From NCBI GenBank assembly GCA_903875465.1, contig CAIQWB010000063.1:1-39755 (forward strand): DNA of 39,755 nt, written 5' to 3'. Of the stretch, positions 36,494 through 39,755 are shown piece after piece. Each line of letters begins with the position of its first letter. Within the stretch, counting starts at the first letter, position 1. A program made the translations under genes and the position numbers. The notes under the pieces were generated by a model. The model was not told the DNA's origin, searched no databases, and saw nothing but the letters and a program-made list of their open reading frames with translations. This DNA is from an uncultured Verrucomicrobia subdivision 3 bacterium. GTDB lineage: Bacteria; Verrucomicrobiota; Verrucomicrobiia; Limisphaerales; UBA11358.

Positions 36494-38188
36494 ATGTTGA
36501 AACGAAAAACACCGGTCTTATTCGCCGTCCTTCTGGCGGGATTATCCTCCCTGCATGCCGAAATCCGGCTGCCACACTTGTTGGCCAGCCACATGATTTT
36601 GCAGCGCGAAAACGCAATACCAATATGGGGCTGGGCCGCCCCAGGCGAGAAAGTCACGGTGACATTTGCCGGCCAGACCTGCGTTACCAACGCCGCGTCC
36701 GACGGCCGGTGGTTTGTGCGGCTCGATCCCCTCGCCGCCAGCGACAAAGGGCGGGATCTAGTGGTGTTGGGCATGTCCGGCCGCGTTATTTTATCGGATG
36801 TGCTGGTAGGCGATGTATGGCTTGCCGGGGGCCAATCCAACATGGGCTTTCCTTTGAATTCCGCTAACAATGCGGTGGAGGTCCTCCCGCAGTCTCACGA
36901 TCCACAATTGCGCTTTTTTAGTGTGGAGCGCAAAACGGCCGCCGCTCCGCAGGCAGATTGCGAGGGCTCGTGGGCAGCTTCCGCACCTGACACCGCCAAA
37001 AATTTTTCCGCCGTGGCATATTTTTTCGCCCGGGAAATTCGCCGGGATCAGCATTGTCCAGTGGGTGTGTTGCAGGCTCCGTGGGGAGGAACCGATATTG
37101 AGACCTGGATCAGTTTGGCCGGTCTTAAGCAAAATCCACCCGTCATCAAGACCCTTGACCGCTGGAACGAGGCGGTGGTCCAGGCCGCAAAAATCCAAGC
37201 ACTTCCGGAACTTAAAGCCACATATGAGCTGAATTTGCAACACTGGCAGGCCGAGGTCGCTCCCGCTTACAACCTCGCCTTGAAACAATATAACGCTGAC
37301 AAGTCTGCTGGTCGTGCGGTTGGTGCCAAGCCGCAACCCCCAAGCGCGGAACCGTCCAATCCTGATCCCATGGGCCTTCCGAGTCCCTCCCGGCGACCGT
37401 CCACGCCCACGGTTAATTTCAACGGCATGATCGCCCCGCTGGCACCCTACGCCCTCCGCGGGATTATTTGGTACCAAGGGGAAAACAATGGCAGTGCCGG
37501 CCTGGCTTATCGCACGTTGTTTCCCAGGTTAATTACGGATTGGCGGCAATACTGGCAGTCCGCCGGATTTTCCAGCGGCGCCGATCTGCCATTTTTATAT
37601 GTCCAACTGCCTTGCAATGGGGCGGACCCAGTCCCAGTGGCCCAAAGCGGCTGGCCCTGGTTGCGGGAGGCGCAACTCCTTAGCCTTAGTTTGCCCCGCA
37701 CGGCCATGGCCATCACCATTGATGTGGGCAATCCAAACGATGTGCATCCGGCGGACAAAATCGATGTCGGTGTGCGGCTTGCGCTAGCAGCTAAAAAGCT
37801 TGTTTATCAAGAACCCGTTGTCGGCTCCGGTCCTTTGTATCAGGATTTTTCGTTCGAACCCAACGGTCAACTGCGGGTTCGTTTTACCGAAACGGGTGGG
37901 GGCTTGACTGTCGGACAGTCACCCTGGCGAGCGCCGGGGGTCGAACCTTTTCCGCTGGATAAAATCATTGGCTTCTATGTGGCAGGGGACGATAAACGCT
38001 GGGTGGCTGCTGAGGCTCGGATTGATAACGACTGCGTGGTAGTTTGGAGTCCGCAGGTGCCCCATCCCGTGGCGGTGCGCTACGGCTGGGCCAATTCACC
38101 CCGCTGTAATCTCTACAACCGCGCCGCTTTACCGGCCTCGCCCTTCCGCACCGACCAATGGCCCGATACCCAGGGTAGAACCAATTAA
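36494..38188 (+). CDS. Sialate O-acetylesterase-type SGNH hydrolase, secreted
   Basis: A 564-residue enzyme with a signal peptide (about 1-22, ending LHA) and the opening IRLPHLLASHMILQRE typical of the 9-O-acetylesterase family. SGNH blocks are visible: nucleophile Ser115 in AGGQSNM, Glu330 in IIWYQGENN, and Asp416/His418 in DVHPADK. The family is often found in plant-glycan loci, where it removes acetyl groups from xylan or pectin side chains rather than sialate, and that fits here. ATG 36494 is chosen over an in-frame start at 36365 because it gives a proper signal peptide. Residues about 270-310 are a Pro/Lys-rich insertion. The downstream gene starts 11 bp after its stop. Confidence 0.88.
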   Translation: MLKRKTPVLFAVLLAGLSSLHAEIRLPHLLASHMILQRENAIPIWGWAAPGEKVTVTFAGQTCVTNAASDGRWFVRLDPLAASDKGRDLVVLGMSGRVILSDVLVGDVWLAGGQSNMGFPLNSANNAVEVLPQSHDPQLRFFSVERKTAAAPQADCEGSWAASAPDTAKNFSAVAYFFAREIRRDQHCPVGVLQAPWGGTDIETWISLAGLKQNPPVIKTLDRWNEAVVQAAKIQALPELKATYELNLQHWQAEVAPAYNLALKQYNADKSAGRAVGAKPQPPSAEPSNPDPMGLPSPSRRPSTPTVNFNGMIAPLAPYALRGIIWYQGENNGSAGLAYRTLFPRLITDWRQYWQSAGFSSGADLPFLYVQLPCNGADPVPVAQSGWPWLREAQLLSLSLPRTAMAITIDVGNPNDVHPADKIDVGVRLALAAKKLVYQEPVVGSGPLYQDFSFEPNGQLRVRFTETGGGLTVGQSPWRAPGVEPFPLDKIIGFYVAGDDKRWVAAEARIDNDCVVVWSPQVPHPVAVRYGWANSPRCNLYNRAALPASPFRTDQWPDTQGRTN

Positions 38189-38199
38189 AACGATTTGAT

Positions 38200-39552
38200 A
38201 TGACCCAAAAGCTTCTTTGGCTGGCGCTATGGCTGGGCTTGGCCACCGAAAATGCTTTATCCGCCAAACCGGTCGTTTTCTGGGCACCCGACAGTGTTGA
38301 ACCTGGCAACATGGTGCTGCTTTATGGCGGCGGGCTGGAGGCAACGGCCCGCGTGGTGGCAAGCCGTCTGGCTGATGGGGCGACCGGACGTCCAGGTTTC
38401 CCCACCTCTCCACCGGAACCAGGTCAGGCTTGCCCGGCCATCCAGGCGACGGATAATTCCCTCAAGTTTCAATTGCCGGACAGTTTTTATCCAGGATTGT
38501 TTCAAGCCACCGTTCAAAATGGAGCGTCCGTAAGTACGCCCATAATCTTGAACCGGCCGGAATTGTGGTTTATGCAACCGGCACAACTCAAGCCGGGTTT
38601 GACCCAAAACCAAGCACCGCCCGGGGCGCTGGTGCAAATCATTGGCAAAAACTTCCTGCTACCGCACGACATTGGCCGCCCCCGCGTGGTGCTGCACACG
38701 GCTGACGGCGAGTGGGTTGACTTGACGGTGACCAATGCGGAACGATTTTCTTTGTTTGCCCGGCTGCCCGGGGAACTGATCCCGGGGCGGAGCGACCTTT
38801 GGATTCATAATGGCTTTGGCGGCCCTGGGGGCTGGGGTGGGCCGTTGACGGTGCAAATCAAGGTTCCTGACGTCTGGCCGGACCGCGAGTTTAATGTCAA
38901 AGCCTTTGGAGCATGCGGCGATGGGGTGGCCGATGACACGGCCAGCCTGCGCGCCGCTTTGGCGGCGGCTGGCGGCTACGGCGGGGGGGTGGTTTACTTG
39001 CCCTGGGGCACTTACCGGTTGACCAATTACCTTGTCCTTCCCGAGCGTACCATCCTGCGCGGTGAGAATCGCGACAGCACGGTGCTCCAATGGCCGGTGG
39101 ACGAGCCCCATTCCCCGGCGGATTTTTCTCCCGGTGCGATGTATGGTATTTCCAGATGGGCGGTGGAGGACTTGACCATTATCGTCCGCAAGGTGGACAC
39201 CCTGTTCACCGGCCTGTCGGCCAATACCGACCTGCCGCCGGAATTAAAATCCCTCCGGCCAAAGGAATCCCGCGATGTGTTTTTCCGCCGCGTGAACTTT
39301 CAGCACTGGCTGATGTGCAGTCATCCTGATCGTGAGCTGGCTCTTTGGAATGTGGTCACAAACGCCGCTGGGCGGATCGTTAAGCCAAGTAAATTTGATG
39401 GTGACGGTGCGCACATTCTTCGAGTCAACGGTGTGGAGAATTTTGAGCTGAGTGACTGCCTGGCCCAGGGGGGACAAATTCATCTGCGCAATCTGGTCAA
39501 TGCCCGGGAAACGGGGAATTTATTTGGGAATGAGCTTCTTCGACGTTTGTAA
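38200..39552 (+). CDS. Pectate-lyase-3-type beta-helix protein, 3' end cut off by an ISL3 element
   Basis: 450 residues are present, with a signal peptide (about 1-21, ending LSA). Two IPT/TIG-like modules follow (about 23-110 and 125-225, with LKPGLTQNQAPPGALVQIIGKNF). A pectate-lyase-3 beta-helix domain starts at about 229 (FNVKAFGACGDGVADDTASL, then GGGVVYLPWGTYRLTN). The helix is broken off: after NLFGN the last codons (about 39532-39552) appear to come from the end of an insertion sequence, giving a short false tail and a TAA. The beta-helix lacks its later turns and C-terminal cap, so the product is probably non-functional. When intact it would probably have acted on a uronate- or pectin-like chain (inference). 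Confidence 0.75.
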   Translation: MTQKLLWLALWLGLATENALSAKPVVFWAPDSVEPGNMVLLYGGGLEATARVVASRLADGATGRPGFPTSPPEPGQACPAIQATDNSLKFQLPDSFYPGLFQATVQNGASVSTPIILNRPELWFMQPAQLKPGLTQNQAPPGALVQIIGKNFLLPHDIGRPRVVLHTADGEWVDLTVTNAERFSLFARLPGELIPGRSDLWIHNGFGGPGGWGGPLTVQIKVPDVWPDREFNVKAFGACGDGVADDTASLRAALAAAGGYGGGVVYLPWGTYRLTNYLVLPERTILRGENRDSTVLQWPVDEPHSPADFSPGAMYGISRWAVEDLTIIVRKVDTLFTGLSANTDLPPELKSLRPKESRDVFFRRVNFQHWLMCSHPDRELALWNVVTNAAGRIVKPSKFDGDGAHILRVNGVENFELSDCLAQGGQIHLRNLVNARETGNLFGNELLRRL

Positions 39553-39755
39553 TGGGTAAATGGGGTTGAAACGGATTTGCTTGGGATGGTAAAGTGACGC
39601 CTGATGATACCGGTAAAGATGTTTCAGCAGGTGTTGGCGCTGGGCAAAGCCTGGCAGGTGGTGCGCATGGATTATCTGGAAAATGAGCAAAAGGTGCTGA
39701 TCCGGGTGGAAGACACCCCAGCCTTGTGGTCGCAGGAAATCTGCCCGCATTGCCA
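39532..39755 (+). mobile_element. ISL3-family insertion sequence, left end (partial)
   Basis: The element appears to begin near 39532 (GAGCTTCTTCGACG...), where the pectate-lyase reading frame stops making sense, and runs beyond the window edge with a transposase gene inside. The exact left inverted repeat and target duplication cannot be fixed without the right end; the boundary is good to roughly 10 bp. Confidence 0.6.
39604..39755 (+). CDS. ISL3-family transposase, N-terminal fragment
   Basis: From ATG 39604 the frame reads MIPVKMFQQVLALGKAWQVV, then MDYLENEQKVLIRVED, ending EICPHC at the window edge. The leading L.LG..W.V segment, the I.VE strand and the first CPHC zinc-finger pair are the usual start of ISL3 transposases. 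An in-frame stop at 39595-39597 fixes the start to 39604 or later. The rest lies outside the window. Confidence 0.72.
   Translation, partial: MIPVKMFQQVLALGKAWQVVRMDYLENEQKVLIRVEDTPALWSQEICPHC

Noticed and set aside
39595-39614. TGACGC sequence resembling the operator A box
   Set aside because: It lies in the insertion element, lacks the AA and the C-rich box, and has no partner 21 bp away.

Overview
The window looks like a plant- or algal-polysaccharide utilisation region from a member of the PVC superphylum, most likely Verrucomicrobiota (inference). The supporting signs are PVC-style pseudopilins with the FTLIELLVV...[10 protein letters not shown]-terminus and an FFDGHA...RKPD tail, giant Thr/Asn-rich beta-helix proteins with autotransporter-associated (PATR) repeats and an FFRL/FYRI-type C-terminus, a Kelch-SSS transporter fusion, and the absence of SusC/SusD genes. 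All genes are on the + strand.

Layout. Bases 1-539 hold the decayed 3' end of a helicase-type (DUF1998-like) gene, with a strongly foldable 84-nt element at 30-113. Bases 540-937 are intergenic. Transcription unit 1 (938-14872) encodes an unrecognised glycosidase-like protein, GH43, a Kelch-SSS transporter, GH29 fucosidase, a second GH43, a GH67-like protein and a heparinase II/III-type lyase. Unit 2 (15012-25441) encodes a pseudopilin, an esterase, a second heparinase-type lyase, an alpha/beta hydrolase, a sugar isomerase/epimerase-type TIM barrel, a GH105 and a XylR-type AraC regulator. Unit 3 (25620-30998) is a giant beta-helix/PATR/PKD protein. Unit 4 (31084-33240) is a beta-helix protein. 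Unit 5 (33329-36321) is a pseudopilin plus a hydrolase-PATR fusion. Unit 6 (36494-39552) is a sialate O-acetylesterase-type enzyme and a pectate-lyase-3-type protein whose 3' end is cut off by an ISL3-family element running off the right edge.

How it may work together (inference). Secreted lyases, esterases, fucosidase and beta-helix enzymes trim an acetylated, fucose- and pentose-bearing acidic polysaccharide. The SSS symporter imports the products. GH43, GH105, the GH67-like enzyme and the TIM-barrel protein, none of which has a signal peptide, finish the job in the cytoplasm. No sulfatase gene is seen, which argues against a sulfated marine glycan.

The main discovery candidate is regulatory. 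Each of the six transcription units is preceded by exactly two direct copies of a 20-bp half-site (consensus TGACGCAA-N6-CCCTCC), and the two copies are always offset by 21 bp. This is the geometry expected for a dimeric AraC/XylR activator, and such a regulator is encoded at 24257-25441.
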